This document shows, piece by piece, positions 34,935-44,051 of a stretch of DNA of 64,000 nucleotides. This stretch comes from Chitinophagaceae bacterium LGM1 (GTDB taxonomy: Bacteria; Bacteroidota; Bacteroidia; Chitinophagales; Chitinophagaceae): assembly GCA_018604165.1 (NCBI GenBank), contig CP075895.1, positions 310,001 to 374,000 of the forward strand, in the 5' to 3' direction. The notes under the pieces are model-generated. The model searched no databases. It was not told where the DNA came from and saw nothing but the letters and a program-made list of their open reading frames with translations. Position 1 is the stretch's first letter; each line of letters begins with the position of its first letter. A program made the translations under genes and the position numbers.

Positions 34935-36292
34935 GGCGATTATTATACAGTACTACATTAGCACTTTGCCTGTCACCACTTACCATGTTCGGGCAAGAAA
35001 CAACATCTCAGGAGCCTGTACCCCTGAGCCTTGAAGACGCATTGAAATATGCCGTAAAGCACAATGTAAAAGCCAAGAATGCAAGATTAGACATTAAAAA
35101 ACAACAGGCAATAAATGCAGAAGTAACAGGTATCGCATTGCCCAATCTACGTACTGAGGGGCAATATAATGATTTCCTCAACCCGCAGAAATCATTCGTG
35201 CCTGGTGAGTTTATCGGTATGCCTGGCACTTTTGTACCGGTACAGTTTACGCCCAAATATGGTGTAACAGCAAGTGGTACAGCATCGCAAATACTGTTTG
35301 ATGGAAGTGTAATGGTTGCATTGCAAGCACGTAACGGATTACTGAAGCTATACCAACAAGCTGCATTGCTAAGTGAAGAAACTGTACGTTATGAAGTACA
35401 GAAATCATATTACGGGTTCGTTATTTCAAAAAAGCAGTATGAAATACTTAAAACCAATATGAGCAACCTGCGCAGGGTAGCTTACGAGATGGGGGCTATG
35501 TATGAAACTGGGTTTATTGAAAAAATTGAGGTTGATAGGATAAACGTACAGGTGAATAATCTCATTACCGATAGTTTACGTATTGGTGCATTAATTGATG
35601 TGACAGAACAACTGTTGAAATATCAAATGGGTATGGATATAGCACAGCAAATAATACTAACGGATACAGCTGTAGATAATAATATTGCTGAAGCTGCTGC
35701 ATTAGTAATAAATACAAACGCAGATTACGATGACAGGACTGAGTTTAACCTATTAAACACGCAATTGAATCTGCAAAAATACGACCTGAAAAGGCATCGC
35801 CTTTCCGGGCTTCCTACATTAGCCGCTTTCGCAAGCGCAGGTTATAACTATGCTACTAATGATTTTGACGAGGTCTTCAAGTTTTATAATAACTATCAAT
35901 TCTATTCTCTTTGGGGGTTAAAGCTATCAGTTCCATTATTTGATGGTATGCAACGTTACAACAGGGTAAAGCAATCAAAAATTAATGTAAAACAAGCGGA
36001 AAATAATCTTGATGATTTGAAAAGAGGTATTGACCTGCAAACCGCATCTGCAAAAACTAATTTGAAAAATGCTTTACTAAACCTTAAAAATCAGGAGCAA
36101 AATTTAAAACTGGCAGAGAATGTACTTGATATAGCCAATAAAAAATACAAAGCAGGTGTTGGTAGTAATATAGAAATAGTACAAGCGCAATCAGACTTAG
36201 CACAAACACAAACAAAATATTTCAGTGCTATGATGGATGTTGTAACTGCAAAATCTGATTTACAAAAAGCAACAGGACAATTTAAAAAATAA
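34931..36292 (+). CDS. TolC-like outer-membrane efflux protein
   Basis: A 453-residue outer-membrane channel of a tripartite pump. The signal peptide ends near residue 20 (TMFGQE). Two repeats of the outer membrane efflux domain follow, with long coiled-coil helices (LSLEDALKYAVKHNVKAKNARLDIKKQQ at the first, and AENVLDIANKKYKAGVGSNIEIVQAQSDLAQ at the last), the latter being the typical TolC motif. It overlaps the TetR gene and precedes the adaptor by 40 bp. Confidence 0.93.
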   Translation: MRRLLYSTTLALCLSPLTMFGQETTSQEPVPLSLEDALKYAVKHNVKAKNARLDIKKQQAINAEVTGIALPNLRTEGQYNDFLNPQKSFVPGEFIGMPGTFVPVQFTPKYGVTASGTASQILFDGSVMVALQARNGLLKLYQQAALLSEETVRYEVQKSYYGFVISKKQYEILKTNMSNLRRVAYEMGAMYETGFIEKIEVDRINVQVNNLITDSLRIGALIDVTEQLLKYQMGMDIAQQIILTDTAVDNNIAEAAALVINTNADYDDRTEFNLLNTQLNLQKYDLKRHRLSGLPTLAAFASAGYNYATNDFDEVFKFYNNYQFYSLWGLKLSVPLFDGMQRYNRVKQSKINVKQAENNLDDLKRGIDLQTASAKTNLKNALLNLKNQEQNLKLAENVLDIANKKYKAGVGSNIEIVQAQSDLAQTQTKYFSAMMDVVTAKSDLQKATGQFKK

Positions 36293-36332
36293 TCAAACAA
36301 CCATTTAATCAACTTATTATAAAATAAATAGC

Positions 36333-37436
36333 ATGAAACGCTCACTTTATCTAATATTAATATCAACAAGCCTGCTGGCTGCATGTGGCGGAGACGACAA
36401 AAGCGGCAAAGGCGAAGCAGAACTGTCTAAACTGAAGAAAGAACGTGCTGCTCTGGACGAAAAAATTGTAAAACTGGAAGCAGAAGTAAACAAAAACAAA
36501 CCCGCCAAAGCTACAGCAGTATCTGTAATGGCTGCTACAGCGCAAGCATTCAGTGCGTATGTAGAGGTGCAGGCGAATGTAAACGGTGAACAAAGCGTAT
36601 TAGCAACGCCACAAGCTGCAGGAATTGTGGAAAGAATACTTGTAAAGCCCGGGCAAAAAGTAGGTAAAGGCCAGACATTGGCAATACTTGATGCGGCAGC
36701 AGTAGAACAACAGATAAAATCTTTAGATGCACAACTGACGCTCGTTAAAGCATTGTATGAAAAACAACAAAAGCTTTGGGCACAAAATATAGGGTCTGAA
36801 GTACAGCTAATGTCTGCAAAAGCGCAATACGAAGCAACAGCAAAACAAAAAGCAGCCTTACAGGCACAAAGAGATATGTATTCTATCAAATCTCCTATTA
36901 ATGGTACGGTTGATGGAATAAACATTAAAGAAGGTGAAATGGCAGCTATTGGTATGTTAGGTATAAGGGTAGTAAATGCTGAAGCTTTGAAAGTGCAAGC
37001 AAATCTTGGTGAAAACTATTTAGGGCAAGTTAAAGAAGGAGATCCTGTTAATCTAATTTTCACATCATCATCAGATACTATAAAATCAAAACTTACGTAT
37101 GTTTCAAAAGCTGTAGATGCTATATCTCGCGCATTTCAGGTGGAGGTTAGGCTGGGTAGCAACAGCAAGCTGCACCCCAACATGAGTTGCAAAATGCAGA
37201 TAGCTAATTATCAGAACAGCAAAGCCATCGTAGTGCCGGTATCTGTAATACAAAATACAGCAGCAGGTGAAGTGTTGTTTGTGGCTGATGGCAACAAGGC
37301 AAAATCTGTGACAGTAAAAACAGGGCGTAACTCAAACGGGATGGTAGAAATACTTGACGGACTGAAAGAAGGCGATAGGGTTATTACAGCAGGTTATGCA
37401 GACCTTGATAACGGCGATCTTGTAAACGTAGAATAG
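36333..37436 (+). CDS. RND periplasmic adaptor (membrane fusion) lipoprotein
   Basis: A 367-residue adaptor. The lipobox is LLAAC with C18. A coiled-coil region (about residues 28-55) precedes the barrel-sandwich hybrid domain: GIVERILVKPGQKVGKGQTLAILD first half, ATAKQKAALQAQ hairpin, then YSIKSPINGTVDGINIKEGEM second half. A beta-barrel and a membrane-proximal domain (VKTGRNSNGMVEILDGLKEGDRVITAGYADL) follow. It links the TolC-like protein to the pump. Confidence 0.94.
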   Translation: MKRSLYLILISTSLLAACGGDDKSGKGEAELSKLKKERAALDEKIVKLEAEVNKNKPAKATAVSVMAATAQAFSAYVEVQANVNGEQSVLATPQAAGIVERILVKPGQKVGKGQTLAILDAAAVEQQIKSLDAQLTLVKALYEKQQKLWAQNIGSEVQLMSAKAQYEATAKQKAALQAQRDMYSIKSPINGTVDGINIKEGEMAAIGMLGIRVVNAEALKVQANLGENYLGQVKEGDPVNLIFTSSSDTIKSKLTYVSKAVDAISRAFQVEVRLGSNSKLHPNMSCKMQIANYQNSKAIVVPVSVIQNTAAGEVLFVADGNKAKSVTVKTGRNSNGMVEILDGLKEGDRVITAGYADLDNGDLVNVE

Positions 37437-37469
37437 GACAATTCATCACCAACAGTAAAAAAAGTTCTA

Positions 37470-40400
37470 ATGAAAGATTCATTCAAAGAGTTTAAGCCAT
37501 CCAGTTGGGCGATAGACAATCGCACAGCCATATATATACTGACGGTTATCATTACCCTTGCGGGCTTAATGACCTATCTGAACCTGCCCAAAGAGCAGTT
37601 CCCGGAAATAAAAATGCCGCAGATAATTGTGCAGACAATTTATCCCGGTACTTCTCCCGAAAACATGGAGAACCTGGTAACTAAGCCTATTGAAAAGCAG
37701 GTAAAAAACATTACGGGTGTAAAGAAAGTTACCAGCAACTCGTTTCAGGATTTCTCGGTTGTGATGATTGAATTCAACACCGATGTAAAGATTAATGAAG
37801 CAAAACGCGAGGTAAAGGACGCGGTTGATAAAGCAAAAGTAGATTTGCCCAACAACCTGCCGAATGAGCCCGAGGTAAATGATATTGACTTTTCTGAATT
37901 CCCGATTCTGTATGTGAATATATCGGGCAATTACGACCTGAACAGGCTGAAAAAATATGCGGATAAGGTAAAGGATAATATAGAAGACCTGAAGCAAATA
38001 AAGCGTGCAGACATGGTGGGTGCACTGGAGCGTGAGATACAGATAAATGTGGACATGTATAAGATGGCAGCATCAGGCTTCACATTCGGTGATATTGAAA
38101 ATGCGGTAGCGTACGAAAACATTACATCTACACCCGGCCAGGTATCCATGAACAATCAAAAAAGGATATTGACGGTACGCAACGAGTTTAAGAGTGCAGA
38201 GCAGATAGGCAACCTGATAGTAAAAAACCAGCACGGCAAGGCACTGTATCTTAAAGACATTGCCGATGTGGTAGATAATTTTGAAGAGCAGATAAGCTAT
38301 GCACGTCTTGACAATAAGAATGTAATAACGCTGAATGTAATCAAAGCCAAAGGACAAAACCTGATTGAAGCTTCGGACAATATTCAAGAGCTGATAACCA
38401 AAATGAAGGCTGATGAATTACCTAAAGATTTGGATATCGTTATTACAGGCGACCAGTCAGACCAGACACGTCATACACTCGAAGATCTGATAAATACCAT
38501 CATCATTGGTTTTATATTAGTTACCATCATCCTGATGTTCTTCATGGGTGTTACCAATGCCTTGTTTGTGGCTATGTCAGTACCGCTATCATGTGCGGTG
38601 GCATTCTTGGTGTTGCCGGGTATAGATTTCACACTCAATATGATTGTGCTGTTCTCATTCCTGCTGGCATTGGGTATAGTGGTGGATGATGCGATTGTGG
38701 TAATAGAAAATACGCACCGAATATTTGACAATGGTAAAATGGACATTAAGAAAGCAGCCAAAGTAGCAACGGGAGAAGTCTTTCTGCCAGTGCTATCGGG
38801 TACTGCCACTACATTGATGCCATTTATTCCATTAGCATTCTGGGATGGCCTGATAGGTTCATTCATGTTCTTCTTGCCGGTTACGCTTATCATTACGTTG
38901 GTCGCCTCTTTATTGGTAGCCTATATCATCAACCCGGTGTTTGCTGTTGACTTTATGAAACCGCATAAACCAAACGACGATGGTAAACGCAAGTGGAGCA
39001 AGCGCGATAAAGTAGTGATGATAATATTCCTGTCGCTGGCTGCACTTTGTTATACAGCACAGGCATGGGGCATGGGCAACTTTATTATCTTCATTTACCT
39101 CTTTATACTATTGGAAAAATTTGTTCTGGAAAAATGGATACAGAAATTCCAAAATAAAACATGGCCTGCATTTAAAGAGTGGTATTTAAGATGGTTGAAA
39201 CGTGCACTCAACAAACCGCACCAAACGTTTTGGGGTTCAATAGTTATTGTTGTTTTTTCTTTTGTGGTTTTCGGAATATGGGGGCCATCGCCGGTATTCT
39301 TCCCGAGTGGCGAACCAAACTTTGCGTACGTGTACCTGAATATGCCCGTAGGTACAGATCAGGCATATACCAATACAGTATTAATGAACCTTGAAGACAG
39401 AGTTAACAAGGCGTTGGATATAGACCTTGCAAAAGGTAAAAAGAACCCGATTGTAAAATCTGTTATTGCAAACGTAACAGTAGGGGCGGTTGACCCAACA
39501 AGTGGTGAAGTAGGTAACTTTCCTAATAAAGGACGTATTACGGTAGCGTTTGTAAAATTTGCAGACAGGAAAGGCATCTCATCATCAATGTATCTTGATA
39601 AAATAAGGGCATCTGTAAAAGGTGTACCGGGTGCAGAGGTAACGGTGGATAAAGAACAAGGTGGACCGCCACAGCAAAAACCTGTATTGATAGAAATAAA
39701 AGGCGATAACCTCGACTCGTTGGTAGCAACTTCTGAAAGACTGAATAAGTATTTGTCTAAAAAGCAGATACCGGGTGTTGAAGCACTGCAAAGCGACTTT
39801 CAGGCCAATAAACCGGAAATAGTTTTCGACCTCGACCGCGAGCGTATGAACAGCGAAGGTATATCTACCGGACAAGTGGTAATGAATTTGCGTACCGCTG
39901 TATTCGGTAAAGAAATATCACGTTTCCGCGATGCGAATGACGATTACCCCATAACGCTGAGGCTGAAGAAAGACCAGCGCGAGGATATAGATGCGGTACG
40001 TAATATGCCGATGATATTCCGGGATATGGGTATGGGTGGTGTTATACGTGAAGTGCCTGTGAGTTCTTTTGCAGATATCAGATACGACAATACGTATGGT
40101 GGTATCAAACGCAAAGACCAGAAGCGCATCATATCGCTGTCATCAAACGTATTGACGGATTATAATCCTAATGAAGTGGTAGCTGCCGTGCAGCGCGAGA
40201 TTGATAACTTCAACGCTCCATCAGGTGTAACCATCAAAATGGGTGGGCAGCAAGAAGACCAGGCAGAAACGATGGGCTTCCTCGGCAAGGCAATGCTCAT
40301 ATCAGTTGGCTTGATATTCCTGACACTGATAATTCAGTTCAACTCATTCAGCCGTACCATTGTAATTATGAGTGAAATTATACTGAGTTGGGCAGGTGTA

Positions 40401-40871
40401 TTCTTAATGACTACCATCGTTCGCAACGACTTCTCTATCGTAATGAGCGGTATAGGTTTGGTCGCATTGGCGGGTATAGTCGTCCGAAATGGTATCTTAT
40501 TAATAGAGTTTATGGATTTGATGCTGAAAGACGGCATGCAGCCTTATGATGCTATCGTAGAAGCAGGTCGTACACGTATGACACCCGTAATACTGACAGC
40601 TACAGCAGCAATACTTGGTCTTATTCCCCTCGGAGTGGGGCTGAACATAGACTTTGCATCATTCTTTACAACACTCAACCCACATATTTACTTCGGTGGC
40701 GATAGTGTAGCATTCTGGGGACCATTGGCATGGACAATGATATATGGCCTTAGCTTCGCTACATTCCTAACGCTGATATTAGTACCTGTGATGATGTTGT
40801 TGAGTTTCCGTTTTAAAGCACGTATCAAACGCTGGAGAGAAAAATTCAGTGCGTCTATTCAGGAAAAATAA
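37470..40871 (+). CDS. RND-family efflux permease (AcrB superfamily)
   Basis: An inner-membrane proton-driven exporter of 1133 residues with 12 membrane segments and two large periplasmic loops. The opening WAIDNRTAIYILTVIITLAGLMTYLNLPKEQFPEIKMP and the proton-relay Asp pair in LGIVVDDAIVVIENTHRIF (TM4) are diagnostic, and EAGRTRMTPVILTATAAILGLIPL is the second-half signature. It is about 100 residues longer than AcrB; the extra length falls partly around residues 500-590, between the two halves, where additional hydrophobic stretches (VVMIIFLSLAALCYTA and FIIFIYLFILLEKF) occur. The substrate is unknown. Confidence 0.94.
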   Translation: MKDSFKEFKPSSWAIDNRTAIYILTVIITLAGLMTYLNLPKEQFPEIKMPQIIVQTIYPGTSPENMENLVTKPIEKQVKNITGVKKVTSNSFQDFSVVMIEFNTDVKINEAKREVKDAVDKAKVDLPNNLPNEPEVNDIDFSEFPILYVNISGNYDLNRLKKYADKVKDNIEDLKQIKRADMVGALEREIQINVDMYKMAASGFTFGDIENAVAYENITSTPGQVSMNNQKRILTVRNEFKSAEQIGNLIVKNQHGKALYLKDIADVVDNFEEQISYARLDNKNVITLNVIKAKGQNLIEASDNIQELITKMKADELPKDLDIVITGDQSDQTRHTLEDLINTIIIGFILVTIILMFFMGVTNALFVAMSVPLSCAVAFLVLPGIDFTLNMIVLFSFLLALGIVVDDAIVVIENTHRIFDNGKMDIKKAAKVATGEVFLPVLSGTATTLMPFIPLAFWDGLIGSFMFFLPVTLIITLVASLLVAYIINPVFAVDFMKPHKPNDDGKRKWSKRDKVVMIIFLSLAALCYTAQAWGMGNFIIFIYLFILLEKFVLEKWIQKFQNKTWPAFKEWYLRWLKRALNKPHQTFWGSIVIVVFSFVVFGIWGPSPVFFPSGEPNFAYVYLNMPVGTDQAYTNTVLMNLEDRVNKALDIDLAKGKKNPIVKSVIANVTVGAVDPTSGEVGNFPNKGRITVAFVKFADRKGISSSMYLDKIRASVKGVPGAEVTVDKEQGGPPQQKPVLIEIKGDNLDSLVATSERLNKYLSKKQIPGVEALQSDFQANKPEIVFDLDRERMNSEGISTGQVVMNLRTAVFGKEISRFRDANDDYPITLRLKKDQREDIDAVRNMPMIFRDMGMGGVIREVPVSSFADIRYDNTYGGIKRKDQKRIISLSSNVLTDYNPNEVVAAVQREIDNFNAPSGVTIKMGGQQEDQAETMGFLGKAMLISVGLIFLTLIIQFNSFSRTIVIMSEIILSWAGVFLMTTIVRNDFSIVMSGIGLVALAGIVVRNGILLIEFMDLMLKDGMQPYDAIVEAGRTRMTPVILTATAAILGLIPLGVGLNIDFASFFTTLNPHIYFGGDSVAFWGPLAWTMIYGLSFATFLTLILVPVMMLLSFRFKARIKRWREKFSASIQEK

Positions 40872-40929
40872 ACAGAAACATAGATTTCATAGATTGGCAT
40901 AGGGTTTTATTGGTTGGTTGAAAAAAGAA

Positions 40930-40951
40930 GGGGCGTTATATAACGCCCCTT
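40930..40951 (+). terminator. Intrinsic terminator of the efflux operon
   Basis: GGGGCGTT and its complement around an ATAT loop (40930-40949), flanked by AAG/CTT that lengthen the stem and followed by a short T-rich run (TTTGTTATTT). It lies 59 bp past the pump stop. Confidence 0.8.
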
Positions 40952-41001
40952 TGTTATTTGTCCATGTTTACATACGGCTCTGAAAACAGCTATATCTTAT
41001 G

Positions 41002-41009
41002 TATTTTTG
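41002..41009 (+). promoter_or_regulatory. Bacteroidota -7 box before the ketosynthase cluster
   Basis: TATTTTTG fits TAnnTTTG and lies 20 bp before the methyltransferase ATG at 41029. Confidence 0.5.
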
Positions 41010-41028
41010 AAACCTGAACAACAGATAT

Positions 41029-42120
41029 ATGACTGGCTCCCCGACAACAAAACCAAAAATGTTTGAAACGGAAAAAAAATCAGCACTCGATGCTATTTCG
41101 CAGGCGCAATTCATCGCTTTTGCACCTTATATTTTTCAGGCATCAGTAATATTAAGAGATAGTGGCATTCTGCATAAAGTACAGGATAGCCGCAACAATG
41201 GCATTTCGCTGGATGAGATAGCTGCAACTACAAATATGATCCGCTATGGCATTCGTATATTATTGGAAGCAGGATTAGGCATTGGGCTGGTATTACGCAA
41301 AGAGGATAAATATTATTTATCAAAAACAGGCCACTTCTTTTTGAACGACCCGATGACACGCGTGAATACAGATTTTATGCACGATGTGTGTTACGAGGGT
41401 GCGAAAGAGCTAAAATCATCTATTGAGCAAAGCAAACCTAACGGACTTCAATACCTCGGTAATTGGGAAACTATCTATCAGGGATTATCTATATTGCCAG
41501 AGCCTGCTAAAACAAGCTGGTTCAATTTCGACCACTACTATTCAGACAATGCATTCCCCGAAGCACTGCCGATGGTGTTTGCGAGTAATCCTAAGAAGGT
41601 TATGGATATTGGAGCGAATACAGGTAAGTTTACATTGGCTTGTTTAGAACATAACAAAGAGGTAGAAGTAGGGCTGGTGGATTTGCAGGTGCAATTAAAC
41701 GTAGCAAAGCAAAATATAGAAGAGGCAGGTTTCGGCAATAGAGTGCAGTATCATGAAAGAAATGTATTGCACAAAGACAGCGAATTGCCAACAGGCTATG
41801 ACGTGATATGGATGAGCCAGTTTTTAGATTGTTTTGCTGATGATGAAATTGTTTTTATACTTGAAAAATGCCACCGTGCATTGGGCGCAGATGGTAGGGT
41901 GTTTATTAACGAAACATTCTGGGACAGGCAACGTTTTGAAGCATCAGCCCTTAGCTTGCAAATGACATCGCTCTACTTTACCACAATGGCAAATGGCAAC
42001 AGCCAGATGTATGATAGTAAGGTGTTTTTAGAATTGATTGGCAAAGCAGGTTTTGAAGTGGTGGCAGATACTGATAACATAGGCCTCAGCCATACCATTC
42101 TCGAATTGCGTAAAAAGTGA
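41029..42120 (+). CDS. O-methyltransferase-like SAM-dependent methyltransferase
   Basis: A 363-residue protein of the plant-type O-methyltransferase shape. A helical dimerisation/winged-helix part (residues 10-110: ISQAQFIAFAPYIFQASVILRDSGI, and ISLDEIAATTNMIRYGIRILLEAGLGI) precedes the SAM domain with motif I KVMDIGANTGKFTLACL near residue 187, the acidic VGLVDLQ after strand 2, and WMSQFLDCFADDEI. It lies first in a pigment-type cluster and could methylate an aryl or polyene intermediate. A -7 box lies 20 bp upstream. The next gene follows after 70 bp. Confidence 0.85.
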   Translation: MTGSPTTKPKMFETEKKSALDAISQAQFIAFAPYIFQASVILRDSGILHKVQDSRNNGISLDEIAATTNMIRYGIRILLEAGLGIGLVLRKEDKYYLSKTGHFFLNDPMTRVNTDFMHDVCYEGAKELKSSIEQSKPNGLQYLGNWETIYQGLSILPEPAKTSWFNFDHYYSDNAFPEALPMVFASNPKKVMDIGANTGKFTLACLEHNKEVEVGLVDLQVQLNVAKQNIEEAGFGNRVQYHERNVLHKDSELPTGYDVIWMSQFLDCFADDEIVFILEKCHRALGADGRVFINETFWDRQRFEASALSLQMTSLYFTTMANGNSQMYDSKVFLELIGKAGFEVVADTDNIGLSHTILELRKK

Positions 42121-42190
42121 TGCAAGTCATTTTCTTATAAAAAGTATCATTGTATTTTTCACTCAAGTTTTTAAAATCTCATTCCCCCTC

Positions 42191-43432
42191 ATGAGTACGC
42201 AAAAGCAAACAGATGTACTGGTAATTGGTGCAGGCCCGTCCGGCACTATTGCTGCATCCATCATTAAGCAGGCAGGTTTGTCTGTGCAGATTGTAGAAAA
42301 AATGCAGTTCCCTCGTTTTGTAATTGGCGAAAGCCTGTTGCCACGCTGTATGGAAGCATTGGAAGAAGCAAAATTTCTGGATGCAGTAAAAGCAAAAGGC
42401 TTTCAACAGAAAGACGGCGCCAAGTTTGTAAAGAATGGCGAAATATGTGATTTTACATTCGCGCAACAACACGCCGATGGCTGGCGGTGGACATGGCAGG
42501 TGCCGCGTGCGGATTTTGATACTACACTGGCCGATGAATGTGTGAAGATGGGAATCCCCGTTGCTTATCAAACAGAAGTCACTGACATAAAAATTGACGA
42601 TAACGGACATTCTGTTACCACCATCAAAACAGCAGATGGTGCAGAGCAAACTATACACGCCAAGTTTATTATTGACGGCAGTGGTTATGGCAGAGTAATC
42701 CCACGTCTATTTGGTTTGGATAAGCCATCTACACAGTATCCACGCAAAACGCTTTTCTGTCACATGACAGACCCTAAGCGCAGCGAAGCAGTAGAGCCCA
42801 ACCGCATTACTGTATATGTACACAATGAAAGAACATGGATATGGGTAATACCTTTTTCCAATGGCAATACATCGGTAGGTTATGTCGGAGACCCTGATTT
42901 TTTTGACAAGTTTGCTGGCAATGCTGAAGAGCAGTTTCGGGCATTGATAATGGCACAACAAGAGCTGGCAGTACGTTTTGGTGAATCTGATATGTTGTGG
43001 GAGCCGCGTACACTGCAAAGCTGGAGTGCTACTACAGACACATTTTACGGAAAAGGCTTTGTACTGACAGGTAATGTTACCGAGTTTCTCGACCCGATAT
43101 TTTCTTCCGGTGTAACACTTGCTTCCGTATCGGCTCAGTTGGCTGCAAATTTGGTAGTGCGCCACTTCAAAGGTGAAGAACTGGATTGGGAGAATGATTA
43201 TATGAAGAAGATGATGCAGGGTGTAGATGTGTTTCGCACGTATGTAAACAGTTGGTACGATGGTACGCTGTTTAATATCTTCTTCGCACCCAATCGTAGC
43301 CCCGAAATCATGTCGCAGATATGCTCTGTATTGGCTGGTTATGTATGGGATGATACAAATCCTTTTGTAAAACATCACGAGAAAAATGTGCGTACATTAG
43401 GGCGCTATTTGGCAAATAATGCTACATCTTAA
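42191..43432 (+). CDS. Tryptophan-halogenase-like flavoprotein
   Basis: A 413-residue FAD-dependent enzyme. The N-terminal dinucleotide fold is VLVIGAGPSGTIAASIIKQAG, followed by FPRFVIGESLLPRC, the GES-containing pattern of halogenase-type oxidoreductases. The segment TWIWVIPF at residues 215-222 contains a full WxWxIP motif, which is used to tell flavin halogenases from monooxygenases. In flexirubin-type clusters similar enzymes are found and some products are chlorinated, but halogenation here is not proved. It overlaps the next gene by 14 bp. Confidence 0.85.
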   Translation: MSTQKQTDVLVIGAGPSGTIAASIIKQAGLSVQIVEKMQFPRFVIGESLLPRCMEALEEAKFLDAVKAKGFQQKDGAKFVKNGEICDFTFAQQHADGWRWTWQVPRADFDTTLADECVKMGIPVAYQTEVTDIKIDDNGHSVTTIKTADGAEQTIHAKFIIDGSGYGRVIPRLFGLDKPSTQYPRKTLFCHMTDPKRSEAVEPNRITVYVHNERTWIWVIPFSNGNTSVGYVGDPDFFDKFAGNAEEQFRALIMAQQELAVRFGESDMLWEPRTLQSWSATTDTFYGKGFVLTGNVTEFLDPIFSSGVTLASVSAQLAANLVVRHFKGEELDWENDYMKKMMQGVDVFRTYVNSWYDGTLFNIFFAPNRSPEIMSQICSVLAGYVWDDTNPFVKHHEKNVRTLGRYLANNATS

Positions 43433-44051
43433 TATCCATACAAAACCCGCAATCAGCAACTGGTTGCGTGTCAACAAACATTCGGTGATAAAGGACGGCA
43501 GTCCTTTATTGTCGTTTAATGAGCCTATAGATAGCAATGCCCCTGATGTGCTGTATCGCGCATTACAATGCAATTATCCCAAGTTTTTTAAAATGGATTT
43601 GATAAGCAAATGGGTATGGTTGGGGGCAGAAGTATTGTTGAAACAGGCAGCAGGCGTTGTGTATGATGGTATAGATAAAACAAAAATAGCTATCGTACTG
43701 CAAACCAATCATGGTTGCCTGGATGTAGATAAAAAGTACAGTGAAACGCTGGCAACAATTCCAAGCCCTGCATTGTTTGTATATACATTGCCCAACATCA
43801 TGCTCGGCGAAATATGCATCAGGCATGGTTTTAAAGGAGAGCAGGCTTGTGTGGTGAGCGATGGGTTTGACGCGAAAGAAATGGAATTTTGGGTGAATGA
43901 TTTGTTGAATAACCGGGGTATGGAAGCCTGTCTTTGCGGATGGGTAGATGCAACTGCAAACAATCACGAACTGTCGTTGTATTGGGTATCAAAACAAAAC
44001 GGGCAATTAAATTTCACAGCAGATGCGATGCTGGAAATACATAGTAAATAA
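43419..44051 (+). CDS. Truncated ketosynthase-like protein
   Basis: A 210-residue protein similar in layout to the N-terminal half of beta-ketoacyl synthases (KIAIVLQTNHGCLDVDKKYSETL, then SPALFVYTLPNIMLGEICIRHGFKGEQACVV). The nucleophile segment lacks the usual TACSS; ACVVSDGFD stands there, and there are no HGTGT or GH histidines because the second half is absent. It is thus a stand-alone, catalytically unlikely KS-like protein, a type that also occurs in flexirubin or aryl-polyene clusters. It overlaps the halogenase-like gene and abuts the KS gene by TAATG, so the three are coupled. Confidence 0.7.
   Translation: MLHLNIHTKPAISNWLRVNKHSVIKDGSPLLSFNEPIDSNAPDVLYRALQCNYPKFFKMDLISKWVWLGAEVLLKQAAGVVYDGIDKTKIAIVLQTNHGCLDVDKKYSETLATIPSPALFVYTLPNIMLGEICIRHGFKGEQACVVSDGFDAKEMEFWVNDLLNNRGMEACLCGWVDATANNHELSLYWVSKQNGQLNFTADAMLEIHSK

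Noticed and set aside
36347-36925. Open frame of 192 codons on the minus strand
   Set aside because: Shadow of the adaptor gene with many Cys and Ser; no family likeness.
42707-43378. Open frame of 223 codons on the minus strand
   Set aside because: Opposite the halogenase-like gene; low-complexity, Cys/Tyr-rich translation typical of a shadow frame.
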